Assembly: GCF_025950235.1 (NCBI RefSeq)
Contig: NZ_JAPDDT010000001.1
Coordinates: forward strand, 558,001-622,000
DNA from: Luteolibacter arcticus
GTDB taxonomy: Bacteria; Verrucomicrobiota; Verrucomicrobiia; Verrucomicrobiales; Akkermansiaceae
Length of the DNA stretch: 64,000 bases
Direction: 5' to 3'
The stretch's first letter is position 1, and each line of letters opens with the position of its first letter. The notes beneath the pieces were generated by a model that had not been told where the DNA came from, ran no database searches, and worked only from the letters and a program-made list of their open reading frames with translations. Shown here piece by piece: positions 52,487-62,507 of this stretch. Made by a program: the position numbers and the translations under genes.

Positions 52487-55183
52487 TCAGTTTTCGAGGA
52501 GTTCCACCCGGAAGAACTTCATTGGATCGGCGTTGGGGAAGGCGACCTCGATCAAACCTCCCGCAGCCGGCAGCCCTTGGTTTTGCGGGATGTCCCACGG
52601 AATCCACGAGCCGAGGTCGCCTGACGTCTCGATGCGGAAGGACCGGTTCACTGGCAGGGTGAAGCTCAGCAACGGCGGCGACAGGGATACTTGCGGCTGA
52701 AAGAGGCTGGAACCGCTGTTGGGATCCGTGCCGGCAAGGAACTCGTCGTGATTCGAAAATCCATCGCCATCGGCATCGGCCGTGGCTTCGCCGGTGGGGT
52801 CATTGTCCGGCTCGAAGTGCGACACGCGCCATGCGGCGTAGTTCTGCCGCGTTGCCAGTTCGCCATTGATCCAGTTCGTGAGCAGCGAGACGTTGGCGGT
52901 ATCGATGACGTTGGTGCCCAGCGGCGGCATGCGGGTGAAGCCGTTGGTTTCCGCGATCCGGTTGAGGACGATCGAATGGGTGGTGTCTCCGGGGACGACC
53001 AGCTTGTTGGCCGGGCTTCCGCCGTTGTTGGTGGCGTTCCCGTTGATCAGGCCGGTTTCTTCCATGGTCAGCTCGGGGCTTCCGTCCCATTCGCCGTTCC
53101 CCGTCCCACCCTCTTTGTGACAGTAGGAGCAATTGACGGCCAAGTAGGAGCGAACCCGAGCCTCGAGCGAGTAGGCGCTTTCATCCGGCCGCAGATGGCG
53201 TGGCAAGAAATTGGGAGAGCCCGGATTGCTCGCGAGGTAGCCTTGGCCGAAGAGTGTCGAGAGCTGGTTGCCGGTGTGACCCGCCATGTCCGACTCGAGA
53301 TTGAGCTGCCGCGTATTGAAGGACAGCGCGTGCCCGGCCTGCGGCGTGTGGCAGATCATGCACTCGCCCCGGGCGGGAATGCGCCACGTTTGGGGGACAG
53401 AATTCACGCCTTCGGTGATCGCGAGGGGGAAGCTTACACCGCCATCCTCAACCAGATCGGCTTCATTCTGGGCTTCGTTCCACCGGTAGCTTACCCCGTA
53501 GGCACCAGCGGCATTCTTCACGAGGACACGGGTCTCGATCCGCTTCTTGCTCGCCGGCACCCCTCGCTGCATTTCCATGTCGAAGTGTTTCACCCAGATG
53601 CTGCCGGTTGGCAGACTCCAGGGGCCATCCTCTGACCATGTGAAGGTCGCTGTTGGACTGGGAACAGTGAACCAGCGTTGTTTGATCGCATGGTCGCTCC
53701 AGAACGGCAGATTCACGGAGTAGGGGACGAGGCCGGGCGCGGGCGTGAGATTGGCGACACTCGTGAAGAGCCCGGTTTCGCTCAACTTGTCAGGATACGC
53801 GGTCCCGGTGGTGCTCGATACGATGCGCAGGATGCGGTTGCCGCTTTCATCCGCGAGCAGGGCATCCTGATTTGAAGGGTCCACGCCGAAGGCAGAGATG
53901 CCTCCCTCGCTGAAGATCTTGGTGACCCCGGTGCCGTCCAGATTCATCGACCACACCTTGCCCTCCACGAAGTCCGCAAAGAGATACTTGCCGTAGAGCG
54001 AGGCCACCCTTCCTCCGCGATAAACGATGCCGCCGATGATGCAGTCGCCGGTGAAGTCCGCGCCGCCTGTGCTGTGATGGTAGCTGTAAACCGGGTTGAT
54101 TGGATTGAAGCCGGCGGGCGGGGCGGGGTGGGGGTTTACTTCCCAAGGCCCCTCGAATGGTCCCTCGCGATAGACCCATCCATAGTTCCCGCCCGCTTCC
54201 ACGCGATTGACCTCCTCGCGCTTCGATCCTCCCACGTCCCCACACCAGAGGTGGCCTGTCACGGGATCAAACGAGAAGCGCCAGGGGTTGCGAAAGCCGA
54301 CAGCCCACATTTCGCTGCGAACGTAACCCGGAGAGATCGGGTTGCCATTGAAGGTGGTGGCGCCGACAAAGGGATTGTCGGCCGGGACGAGGTATCGAGC
54401 CTGCCCGCCGGCATCGCGTTGCACCGCGTCCACATTCAACGGGTCGGAATCGGGATAGGCGGGGTTCGGATTGGGGTTAGGCTGCAAGTTTCCTTCGCGC
54501 ATATCCACGTCGAGGCGGAAGATCGCGGAAAAGAAATCCCGGTCGATGATCTGGGCGTTGAGTTGCAAATCGTTCTGCTCTCCCTCATCCCCCATGCTGT
54601 AGTAGAGGTAGCCGTCCGGTCCAAAGTGAAGATCGCCTCCATTGTGGGTCGACTTTTGATCGAATTGCTGAAGAAGAATATCCTCGCTGGTCTTGACCGC
54701 GAGATTCGGATTCACAGCGTCAGCAGTGAAGCGGGACAAGCGGTCGTGCAATTTGTTATCGGCCCCGAATCCAGCACTGTAGGAAATGTAAAAGTGGCGA
54801 TTCTGCGCATACTGTGGATGGAATGCCAATCCAAGGAGACCCATCTCGGAACTCGAGTTTCCGGTGCGGAGGACCAGGCCCGGCACTGTCAGCAGATCAA
54901 GGAACAAAACCTTTGTCGGGCTGGCCGCGGTGACATCCGGGATGACCCAGATCTTCCCACCCTGTTCAACAACGAAAAGCCGCTTGTCATCTCCCGGCGG
55001 GGAGGCGAGGCAGACCGGTTCGGTAAAGGCCACGCCTGGAAAGGCATTCACCAACTGCAGGCTCGTTGGCGGAGGCGAAGCTGGAACGTTGAGGGAGGGA
55101 TTCGGCTGACGCAGCGGCAGCGGATCCGCGAAAGCGGACGCGAGCAAGCAGACTAACAGCGTCGGGTGGGGGAACCGGCACAT
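52487..55183 (-). CDS. Secreted sugar dehydrogenase (GSDH) + cytochrome c protein, smaller paralogue
   Basis: The 898-residue exported protein (signal peptide MCRFPHPTLLVCLLASAFA) is closely related to its downstream neighbour but lacks the LamG and Ig modules. The GSDH domain spans about 35-470 (LFVVEQGGKIWVIPDV, LGLAFHPQY, HNGGDLHFGPDGYLYYSMGDEG, RNPWRFSFDP). The heme region has CMICH (about 608) and CSYCH (about 685). The TSP3-like motif DADGDGFSNHDEFLAGTD and the tail MKFFRVELLEN follow. The two genes are tandem, with 57 bp between them, and are clearly a duplication. Substrate is unknown. Confidence 0.86.
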   Translation of the reverse strand: MCRFPHPTLLVCLLASAFADPLPLRQPNPSLNVPASPPPTSLQLVNAFPGVAFTEPVCLASPPGDDKRLFVVEQGGKIWVIPDVTAASPTKVLFLDLLTVPGLVLRTGNSSSEMGLLGLAFHPQYAQNRHFYISYSAGFGADNKLHDRLSRFTADAVNPNLAVKTSEDILLQQFDQKSTHNGGDLHFGPDGYLYYSMGDEGEQNDLQLNAQIIDRDFFSAIFRLDVDMREGNLQPNPNPNPAYPDSDPLNVDAVQRDAGGQARYLVPADNPFVGATTFNGNPISPGYVRSEMWAVGFRNPWRFSFDPVTGHLWCGDVGGSKREEVNRVEAGGNYGWVYREGPFEGPWEVNPHPAPPAGFNPINPVYSYHHSTGGADFTGDCIIGGIVYRGGRVASLYGKYLFADFVEGKVWSMNLDGTGVTKIFSEGGISAFGVDPSNQDALLADESGNRILRIVSSTTGTAYPDKLSETGLFTSVANLTPAPGLVPYSVNLPFWSDHAIKQRWFTVPSPTATFTWSEDGPWSLPTGSIWVKHFDMEMQRGVPASKKRIETRVLVKNAAGAYGVSYRWNEAQNEADLVEDGGVSFPLAITEGVNSVPQTWRIPARGECMICHTPQAGHALSFNTRQLNLESDMAGHTGNQLSTLFGQGYLASNPGSPNFLPRHLRPDESAYSLEARVRSYLAVNCSYCHKEGGTGNGEWDGSPELTMEETGLINGNATNNGGSPANKLVVPGDTTHSIVLNRIAETNGFTRMPPLGTNVIDTANVSLLTNWINGELATRQNYAAWRVSHFEPDNDPTGEATADADGDGFSNHDEFLAGTDPNSGSSLFQPQVSLSPPLLSFTLPVNRSFRIETSGDLGSWIPWDIPQNQGLPAAGGLIEVAFPNADPMKFFRVELLEN

Positions 55184-55279
55184 GGCGCGGAAGGTAGGCA
55201 GATCGGGTGCCAGAACAAGATTTTTGAAACGGAACTTGTCGTTGCATTTTGAGATGGCTCTAGGCTCCGGGGCTTGACA

Positions 55280-55909
55280 ATGGGGGCGATGCGAAGGTGC
55301 TTCGGCGGCGTGAAAAGCACACGCATCCGCCGGTTCTGCCGCGGCGCCGGGATCCTGGCGCTGGCGGTCGTACTATGGCTGGGCGCGGTCGCGGTGTGGA
55401 TCGTCGCGTTTGGTGACAGCGATCGCGCGCGGCCATCCGACTGCGCGATCGTGCTCGGAGCGGCCGCCTATGGAAGCAAGCCATCGCCGGTGTTTGCTGA
55501 GCGCATCAATCACGCCGTCGCGCTCTATCAGGCTGGGACGGTGAAGCAGCTTCTCTTCACGGGCGGCAGCGTGATCGAAGCGGACCAGGCGGAGAGCGTG
55601 GTGGCACGCACTCATGCCCTAGCCGCCGGTGTGCCCGCGGAGGCGATTCTTACCGAGAGTGAATCGCGCACCACGGCGCAGAACCTCCAGCAAGCGAAGC
55701 GCGTGATGCAGGAGAATGGACTCAAGAGTGCGGTGATCGTCAGCGATCCGCTGCACCTCAAACGGGCCGCCTCCATGGCCGGGGATCTCGGTATCGATTG
55801 CGTGACATCCCCGACGCCGACCTCGCGCTACCGCACATGGAAAGTGAAGGCGGGCTTCCTGGTGCGGGAAGTCTTCTACCTCCACGGCTATTGGTTCACG
55901 GGGAAGTGA
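55280..55909 (+). CDS. DUF218 (YdcF/SanA-type) membrane protein
   Basis: The product has about 209 residues, with an N-terminal membrane helix (GILALAVVLWLGAVAVWIVAF) and a DUF218 domain. The motif CAIVLGAAAYGSKPSPVFAERINHAVALYQAG, LLFTGGS, AILTESESRTTAQNLQQA and VIVSDPLHLKRAA are typical of SanA/YdcF proteins, linked to envelope integrity. ATG at 55280 or 55289 is possible. A TTG at 55274 also opens the frame. Confidence 0.85.
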   Translation: MGAMRRCFGGVKSTRIRRFCRGAGILALAVVLWLGAVAVWIVAFGDSDRARPSDCAIVLGAAAYGSKPSPVFAERINHAVALYQAGTVKQLLFTGGSVIEADQAESVVARTHALAAGVPAEAILTESESRTTAQNLQQAKRVMQENGLKSAVIVSDPLHLKRAASMAGDLGIDCVTSPTPTSRYRTWKVKAGFLVREVFYLHGYWFTGK

Positions 55910-55917
55910 GAGCTTGC

Positions 55918-56265
55918 TCAAGCCGCGGCGCGGGAGATCGCAAGACACTGCTTCCGATAGGAACAGAAGCGCACGATCGCCACGACGAGGAAGATCAGGC
56001 CGAAGAATGAAATCGCCAGTCCCAATGCGGTGGCTTGGAGAACCGTCCCAACGTGCTGGGTAAGTTCTCCGGTATCGCCGCCTTGAACGGCGAGTTCACC
56101 GAACGCCCGCATCATGCCGATCACAGTCACCAGCATTCCACCCAGGGGCGGAAGGATCACGGAAGCCGACGCCCACCAAATCGCCCGCTTCCAGAAGTTC
56201 TTTTTCTTAAAGAGATCTGGCAGCGGTCCCTCGACAGTGCTGGGCGGCATGTAGGGCTCGGTCAT
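55918..56265 (-). CDS. Small MotA/TolQ/ExbB-like membrane protein
   Basis: The 115-residue protein has two hydrophobic segments (AIWWASASVILPPLGGMLVTVIGMM and ATALGLAISFFGLIFLVVAIVRFC) separated by a polar loop. Spacing and the GxxLQATALGLAIS stretch resemble the two C-terminal helices of MotA/TolQ/ExbB proton-channel proteins, but it is too short for a full family member and no ExbD partner is present. It follows the aldo/keto reductase gene by four bases. Confidence 0.65.
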   Translation of the reverse strand: MTEPYMPPSTVEGPLPDLFKKKNFWKRAIWWASASVILPPLGGMLVTVIGMMRAFGELAVQGGDTGELTQHVGTVLQATALGLAISFFGLIFLVVAIVRFCSYRKQCLAISRAAA

Positions 56266-56269
56266 TGCT

Positions 56270-57286
<1,017 letters not shown>

Positions 57287-57332
57287 GGAGATTTGGAAAT
57301 TAAGGAATTGGGAAAATTGGGCGATTGAGGGA

Positions 57333-57815
57333 TCAGAAGGCTGCCTCTCGCGCCGCCTTTTTGAGGAGGTGATTTGGATTGATCACGAACTCGTATTTCA
57401 AGCCATCAGGATCGGTGAAGAAGGTGGCGTAGTAGCCGTCGTTGTATTCGGGGCAATCGCAGGGTGCGTCTTCAATGGCGCAAAGTCCTTGTTCGGCCAA
57501 GGGGACGAGGACCTCGCGATGGAAGCGATCCACGTCCTCGCGGTCCTCGGCGCAGAAGGCGATGTGGCAATGGTGGCCGAGGGCACCGCGCTGATGCGGC
57601 ACCGCCTTCAGCGGTTCGAGAACCTGGCAGATGCTGATCTCGTGGGGAGTGTTCAGATCCCAGCGCTTCCAGTCCTCGTAACCGTAGTCCTCGCCGTAGC
57701 TGCTATCGTTCAGCTCGTAACCGAGGTAGCGGAACATCGCCGTGTAGAAGGGCGATGAGCGCTCCACGTTCGAGACGTTGATGATCATGTGATGGAGCAG
57801 GCCGCGGGAAGACAT
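57333..57815 (-). CDS. VOC-family (glyoxalase-like) protein
   Basis: The product has about 160 residues from the ATG at 57815; the longer open frame to 58091 runs into repeats and the next gene. It opens LLHHMIINVSNVERSSPFYTAMFRYLGYEL and has HHCHIAFCAEDREDVDRFH and FFTDPDGLKYEFV, the paired beta-alpha-beta modules with His and Glu metal ligands. A lactoylglutathione lyase or dioxygenase-like role is possible. Substrate is unknown. Confidence 0.88.
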   Translation of the reverse strand: MSSRGLLHHMIINVSNVERSSPFYTAMFRYLGYELNDSSYGEDYGYEDWKRWDLNTPHEISICQVLEPLKAVPHQRGALGHHCHIAFCAEDREDVDRFHREVLVPLAEQGLCAIEDAPCDCPEYNDGYYATFFTDPDGLKYEFVINPNHLLKKAAREAAF

Positions 57816-57817
57816 GA

Positions 57818-57897
57818 GATCGTAGATGGAAGATGGTGGATCGTAGATGGAAGGCAGGGAATGCGACGGGAGTCTCCCATCTGCCATCTCCCATCTC
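57818..57897. repeat. GATGG-type repeat patch between two genes
   Basis: GATCGTAGATGGAAG occurs twice (57818-57832 and 57839-57853, 21-bp period). CCATCT-type complements (57874-57897) face it as an inverted, degenerate hexamer array. It fills the 80 bp between the VOC gene start and the M48 protease stop and reaches the last codons of the protease gene. Confidence 0.6.
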
Positions 57898-59143
57898 AAA
57901 TCCGCCGCAGCGCGGCAATCCGCGTTAGCACCGGTGGATGCGAGTAGTCGAGGAAGACGCGGAAGGGATGGGGCGTCAGGTTGGAGAGGTTTTTGGCGGA
58001 GAGCTTTTTTAGCGCCGTGACGAGCGACTCGGGCTTGCCGGTGGCTTTCGCGGCGTATGCGTCGGCTTCGAACTCGTGCTTCCGCGACCATGCCGCCGCG
58101 GCAATGCCTAACAGACGACTCACAGGTGCGAAGAGAAGGCCAAACAGCACCAGCCCGACATGGGCGGAAATCGTCTGCACTCCGAAGGCATCGAACAACT
58201 CGCGGGAGAACTTCCCGCCGTCGATGACTAGGCCGAGCAGGTAGAAGAGCGCGGCCGCCTGAAGGACGGAAACGGCGAGCCGCTGGATGATGTGGCGGAG
58301 CTTGAAGTGGCCGATCTCATGGGCGAGCACCGCAACCAATTCGTCCTGGGTCTGCTCCTCGACCAGCGTGTCGTAGAGCGCGATCTTCTTGGTCTTGCCG
58401 AAGCCGGTGAAGAACGCGTTGGCCTTGGTCGAGCGCTTCGAGCCGTCCATGACCGAGATCTCTCCGAGGGGGAAGCCGCATTTCTCCGCCATCGCGTGGA
58501 TCGCCTGGCGCAGCGGTCCATCGGCCATCGGCGTGAACTTGTTGAACAAGGGCAGGATCAAGGTCGGCGCGAGCCAGGTGAGGAAGAGCTGGAAGGCGAC
58601 GAAAAAGCCCCAGGCCCACAGCCAGGCGTGGGCGACATTGCCGAAGATCCACAGGATGCCGGCGGCCAGTGGCAGGCCGAGCAAGGCGGCGAGCAGCAGA
58701 CCCTTGAGTTGGTCGATGACGAAGGTCTTCGGCGTGGTCTTGTTGAAGCCGAATTTTTCCTCGATCACGAAGGTGTCGTAGATCGAGAAGGGGAGATGAA
58801 GCAGGGTGTGCCCGAGGAAGAGCAACCCGAGGAAAACAAGGCCTGCCGGGATTTCTCCGGCAATCCATCCGCGGGCAAGTCCATCGAGCCAGCCGAAACC
58901 GCCGAGCGTCCAGAAGACCAGCAGCGAGGCCAGCGAGAAGGTCGAGTGGATGATCTCAAACCGCGCCGACTCCCGGGTGTAAGCCTGCGACTGGGCGTAG
59001 CGCTCGGCATCGAAGACATCGGCGAATTCCCTCGGCAGATCCGGAGATAGCGCCTTCAGGTTCAGCAGCGTGGCGATAAAATCCAGCTTCCACAGCGCGA
59101 ATAGCGCCACGAGGATGAGCAGGGCGACGGCGTTCCATTCCAT
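57896..59143 (-). CDS. M48-family membrane metallopeptidase (Ste24/CAAX-type)
   Basis: About 415 residues follow the ATG at 59143; upstream in-frame sequence to 59302 lacks a signal. The protein has several transmembrane helices. It carries the zinc motif HEIGH (LAHEIGHFKLRHI) and the third ligand Glu in EFEADAYAA. IYDTFVIEEKFGFNKTTPKTF and KANAFFTGFGKTKKIALYDTL are typical of Ste24 homologues. It degrades or processes membrane proteins and is related to HtpX. It stands on its own. Confidence 0.93.
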   Translation of the reverse strand: MEWNAVALLILVALFALWKLDFIATLLNLKALSPDLPREFADVFDAERYAQSQAYTRESARFEIIHSTFSLASLLVFWTLGGFGWLDGLARGWIAGEIPAGLVFLGLLFLGHTLLHLPFSIYDTFVIEEKFGFNKTTPKTFVIDQLKGLLLAALLGLPLAAGILWIFGNVAHAWLWAWGFFVAFQLFLTWLAPTLILPLFNKFTPMADGPLRQAIHAMAEKCGFPLGEISVMDGSKRSTKANAFFTGFGKTKKIALYDTLVEEQTQDELVAVLAHEIGHFKLRHIIQRLAVSVLQAAALFYLLGLVIDGGKFSRELFDAFGVQTISAHVGLVLFGLLFAPVSRLLGIAAAAWSRKHEFEADAYAAKATGKPESLVTALKKLSAKNLSNLTPHPFRVFLDYSHPPVLTRIAALRRI

Positions 59144-59216
59144 GGGCGGCGAAGGATGTACCGTGGCTGGCGGGGTGGATAGTGGTTTTTGGTGATTTGC
59201 GGCCTTCGGTGAAATG

Positions 59217-59239
59217 GGTCGTATAGGGCTCATGCGACC
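59217..59239. repeat. Palindrome overlapping a start codon
   Basis: GGTCGTAT at 59217-59224 pairs with ATGCGACC at 59232-59239 (one mismatch, seven-base loop AGGGCTC). The second arm contains the ATG of the lipoprotein gene. It resembles the palindrome at 63352-63380. Confidence 0.5.
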
Positions 59240-59840
59240 TATTGTCGGCCTCCTGTGTGCGCTGCTGCCGAGCTGCGCGGCCATCTCAGCCAAGAAACAC
59301 ACCTACGCCCGCGGCGCGGCGGTCCCGGTCAATGGTGCGGAGGTCTCGCTGAGCGTGAAGCCCGAGGGCACGGCGGGCGGCAGCTTTGTGGTCAGTGCGA
59401 TGGTGGTGTCCGGCGGCATGGCCACGCTGGACGGTCCATTCCGCTGGCGGATCGAGGCGTTGGGGGAAAAGGGGAAGCAGGAACTGCTGGTTGTCCACCG
59501 GTTGCACACCGCCACCTCCGTAACCAAACGCGACGAGTGGTATCCTGAGAAACACCTGGGCATGCGGGCCGAATTCCGCCCGGTGAAGGCCGAACCTGGC
59601 CGCACCCGCGCCGTTTTTGAGATCCCGGGTCTGCTGGAAGTGAAGCCTCGCGAGGACGGGGCCCTGACGATTTTGGCCGATGTTTCCGTCCAATCAGGCG
59701 GCCGGTGGCAGCGGCGGCTTTTGAAGTTCCGGCTCGATCCCGCGGACAAGCGTCAGGACGAGTTCATTTTCCTGCCCGCCGAGATCGTGAAGAGCATTGG
59801 TACCGATCCTGCCGATTGGGAAGACCCCGGCTGGGATTGA
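59232..59840 (+). CDS. Putative lipoprotein of unknown function
   Basis: The product is about 202 residues from the ATG at 59232. The signal sequence MRPIVGLLCALLPSC ends in a lipobox-like LLPSC, so it is probably lipid-anchored. The mature part is beta-rich, with repeated polar strands (VNGAEVSLSVKPEGTAGGSFVVSAMVVSGG, FRWRIEALGEKGKQELLVVHRL) suggesting an Ig-like fold. No family recognised. It lies 46 bp upstream of a PBP2-class gene on the same strand, so a wall-related role is possible. Confidence 0.7.
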   Translation: MRPIVGLLCALLPSCAAISAKKHTYARGAAVPVNGAEVSLSVKPEGTAGGSFVVSAMVVSGGMATLDGPFRWRIEALGEKGKQELLVVHRLHTATSVTKRDEWYPEKHLGMRAEFRPVKAEPGRTRAVFEIPGLLEVKPREDGALTILADVSVQSGGRWQRRLLKFRLDPADKRQDEFIFLPAEIVKSIGTDPADWEDPGWD

Positions 59841-59886
59841 GCGTTGCCCCCGCCCTCGCCAAGTGCTTCATTTGCCGCAGATCGCC

Positions 59887-61914
59887 GTGAGTCGTTTCCT
59901 ATCCCACCTTTTTCTCGGTGCCCTCGCGGCGACCGCTTGCCCGGCGCAGGAACTTGCCGCGGTCGCTGATCCGGGTCTGCCCGGCGGTTCCGCCAGCGAT
60001 GCCTCGATCTTCACGCGCCGCGACGCACGGGCGATCACCCTGGCGATCCCGGCACCGCGCGGCATGATCGTCGATCGCAATGGCCAGCCCTTTGCGCAGA
60101 ACCGGGTGGCCTGGCAGCTCGGGATTCAGTACCAGCAATTCGAGAAGGCCGACCGCACATTCGTGGTCGAGTGGGGTAGGGCACGCATCGGCAAGGCCAA
60201 GCTGCTGGTCCCCGGTGTGGTCGAGCCCACCGATGACGAGCTGTGGAACCACTACCGCGAGCGCCGCTGGCTGCCGCTGCTCATTTCCACCCACCTCGAC
60301 AAGGCGCAGAAGGAAAAGATCGAATCCAGCCTAGGGTCGGGTCTCATCCTTCATCCCGTTTACCAGCGCTATTACCCGCATGGCTCCTTGGCCGCACACA
60401 TCGTCGGCTACACCGGCAGCGTGGGCAAATTGCCGACCGGACCGATCAATTTCAACGAGCCCCTGTGGGAGGAAAGCGAGGGTCGCGCCGGCCTGGAGTA
60501 TCTCTACAACAAGGAGTTGAGTGGCCAGGCGGGCATGAAGAAGCTGCTCTATGACGAGCACGGTCGCAAATTCCCTGAGGAGCAGCCGAAGCGCCCGCGT
60601 CCCGGTGGCAGCGTCGTCACCACCCTGAATCTTGAGTGGCAGATGCACGCCGAGGAGGTGCTCAAGGATCACGCCCGCCGCGGTGCCTTCGTGCTCATCG
60701 ACGTGAACACGGGCGAGGTGCTGGTGATGGCCTCACGGCCGTCCTTCGACCTGAACGAGTGGATTCCCGGCATCTCCGAGAAGCGGATGAAGGAGCTTGA
60801 GGAAGATCCCGCCACGCCGCTTTACGGCCGCGCCTTCCAGTCCGCCTATCCTCCTGGATCCTGCTTCAAGCCGATCGTGGCGATGACCGCGCTCGATACG
60901 GGCGAAATCGACCCCGATACCCTCATCGATTGCCCGGGCGCGATCACCATCGGCAACCACACCTTCCACAACCACAACAAGAAGGGTGCGGGAGCGATCA
61001 ACGTGGTCCAGGCGCTCGCGTCGTCGAACAACATCTGGTTCGGCAAGGTGGGCATGCGGCTTGGCTCGAATACCTTCCTTAATACCGCCCGCCGGTTCGG
61101 CTTCGGGGACAAGACCGGCCTGCCCCTGATCGGCGAGAACCCCGGCAACATCCCGACCAACGAGTGGATGCTGGCCGTCGAGAAACGCCGCTTCAAGGAC
61201 GGCGATGCCTTCAACATGTCGATCGGCCAAGGGCCGGTGCTGGTGACCCCGTTGCAGGTGGCGCAAGCCATGGCCGGCATCGCCAACGGTGGCGTCTTGC
61301 CGAAGCTCCATCTGGTCAATCAGGTCCAGGACGCTTACGGCCGCGTCATCAAGCAGGCCATCCCCGAGCGCCGCAACTGGCTGGGCATCGACGCCAAGGC
61401 AATCGAGGTCACGCGGGAAGGCATGCGCGAGGTGGTCGATGGTGGCACTGGTCGCTCCGCGGGCCTGAGCTTCGCCGAACTCTGCGGCAAGACGGGCACG
61501 GCCCAGTGGAAAATCGCGAACAAGACCAACCTCGCATGGTTCGCCGGCTTCATGCCCTACGACGAGCCACGCTTCGCCTTCGTCGCCGTCTATGAAGGCC
61601 GGCCGGGCGAGAATCCCAGCGGTGGCAAGAACGCGGCACCGATCGTGAAGGCGTTCTTCGAGCCCTTGAAAGAGGAGATCAAAGAGATCATCGCACCGGC
61701 ACCAAAGGCATTGGAAGTCATCGACGAAGCCAACGCGCCCAAGGCGGAGCCGGTCACCGAGGAGGAAGGTGCCGAGGGCGTGATCAAGTCGCCGGACGGC
61801 CAACTCTTGGACACGACGCCTGCGCCAAGCGGCAACGAGGCGGAGGTGGAGCCGATCCCACGGGCCTTGGAGGTAGATCCGTCGGAGCTTGAAGAGCCGG
61901 TGGAAGAGGAGTGA
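59887..61914 (+). CDS. Second PBP2-class transpeptidase with a signal-peptide-like N-terminus
   Basis: About 675 residues follow the GTG at 59887. The N-terminus (SRFLSHLFLGALAATACPAQ) looks like a cleavable or lipobox signal rather than a standard PBP anchor. The dimerisation domain has APRGMIVDRNGQPFAQNR. The transpeptidase motifs are PPGSCFK (SxxK), SSNN (SxN) and GKTGTAQWK (KTG), all intact. A Glu/Pro-rich tail of about 75 residues ends in EEPVEEE. Together with the PBP2 at 38697 it gives two elongation-type transpeptidases in one window. A terminator follows at 62033. Confidence 0.9.
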   Translation: MSRFLSHLFLGALAATACPAQELAAVADPGLPGGSASDASIFTRRDARAITLAIPAPRGMIVDRNGQPFAQNRVAWQLGIQYQQFEKADRTFVVEWGRARIGKAKLLVPGVVEPTDDELWNHYRERRWLPLLISTHLDKAQKEKIESSLGSGLILHPVYQRYYPHGSLAAHIVGYTGSVGKLPTGPINFNEPLWEESEGRAGLEYLYNKELSGQAGMKKLLYDEHGRKFPEEQPKRPRPGGSVVTTLNLEWQMHAEEVLKDHARRGAFVLIDVNTGEVLVMASRPSFDLNEWIPGISEKRMKELEEDPATPLYGRAFQSAYPPGSCFKPIVAMTALDTGEIDPDTLIDCPGAITIGNHTFHNHNKKGAGAINVVQALASSNNIWFGKVGMRLGSNTFLNTARRFGFGDKTGLPLIGENPGNIPTNEWMLAVEKRRFKDGDAFNMSIGQGPVLVTPLQVAQAMAGIANGGVLPKLHLVNQVQDAYGRVIKQAIPERRNWLGIDAKAIEVTREGMREVVDGGTGRSAGLSFAELCGKTGTAQWKIANKTNLAWFAGFMPYDEPRFAFVAVYEGRPGENPSGGKNAAPIVKAFFEPLKEEIKEIIAPAPKALEVIDEANAPKAEPVTEEEGAEGVIKSPDGQLLDTTPAPSGNEAEVEPIPRALEVDPSELEEPVEEE

Positions 61915-62032
61915 GGCGAGCGGAACCCGCCTCGCCGACTCCCGGATCGGCGAATTGAACCCGCTCGGGCCGATGTGGCGAAACTCCCTGTTTTCGGGAC
62001 TGGACGCGGGGTGACTTTGGCGGCAGATACCC

Positions 62033-62057
62033 AATGCCCCGCAGCGCGGGGCATTTT
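62033..62057 (+). terminator. Intrinsic terminator
   Basis: A 10-bp perfect stem AATGCCCCGC/GCGGGGCATT with a three-base loop is followed by TTTT. It stands 118 bp after the PBP gene and 25 bp before the next start, so read-through control of the next gene is also conceivable. The rest of the 167-bp gap shows nothing. Confidence 0.75.
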
Positions 62058-62081
62058 CACCTACCGACCCAAGTCACCATC

Positions 62082-62507
62082 ATGGACATTCAAATCGCCA
62101 CTCTTTGCGACTTCGCCGCAGACTATAACGGCAAGCTCGTCATTTCCGGCACCTTCGACACTCTTGCCGCACGCCAGCTTCCGGTCGTCCACCCGAGCTG
62201 CAGCCTCGCTCTCCGCTTCTGCTTCACCCCGGAAGATTCCGGCCGTCACAAGCTCTCCATCAACATCATCAATGAAGATGGCGAGTCGCTCGACCCGAAG
62301 AACATGCCCATCGAACCCGAGTTCGAAGTGCAGCTTCCAGCGGGCGTTCCCTTCCTGACCCGCAACGTGATCCTGAACCTTCAGGGCCTGCAGTTCCCGA
62401 AGGGCGGCATCTACTCGATCGACCTCGGCTGCGACGGCGAATTGCTGATGCGCCTGCCGCTCCGCATCGTTCAGGTCCAGGCTCAGCAGGCTGAACCCGT
62501 TGCCTGA
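62082..62507 (+). CDS. DUF6941-like protein
   Basis: The product is about 141 residues from the ATG at 62082. DIQIATLCDFAADYNGKLVISGTFDTL, the Pro/Ser-Cys middle, EFEVQLPAGVP and GIYSIDLGCDGELLMRLPLRIVQ look like the beta-sandwich DUF6941 family, small proteins without known function. It has no signal peptide. It overlaps the next gene by a few bases if that gene starts at TTG 62500. Confidence 0.72.
   Translation: MDIQIATLCDFAADYNGKLVISGTFDTLAARQLPVVHPSCSLALRFCFTPEDSGRHKLSINIINEDGESLDPKNMPIEPEFEVQLPAGVPFLTRNVILNLQGLQFPKGGIYSIDLGCDGELLMRLPLRIVQVQAQQAEPVA

Noticed and set aside
58756-59302. Longer N-terminus of the M48 protease up to 59302
   Set aside because: The upstream 53 codons (Pro/His-rich, with an RPISPK repeat-like stretch) run over the intergenic palindrome. 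A membrane protein start at 59143 is far better.
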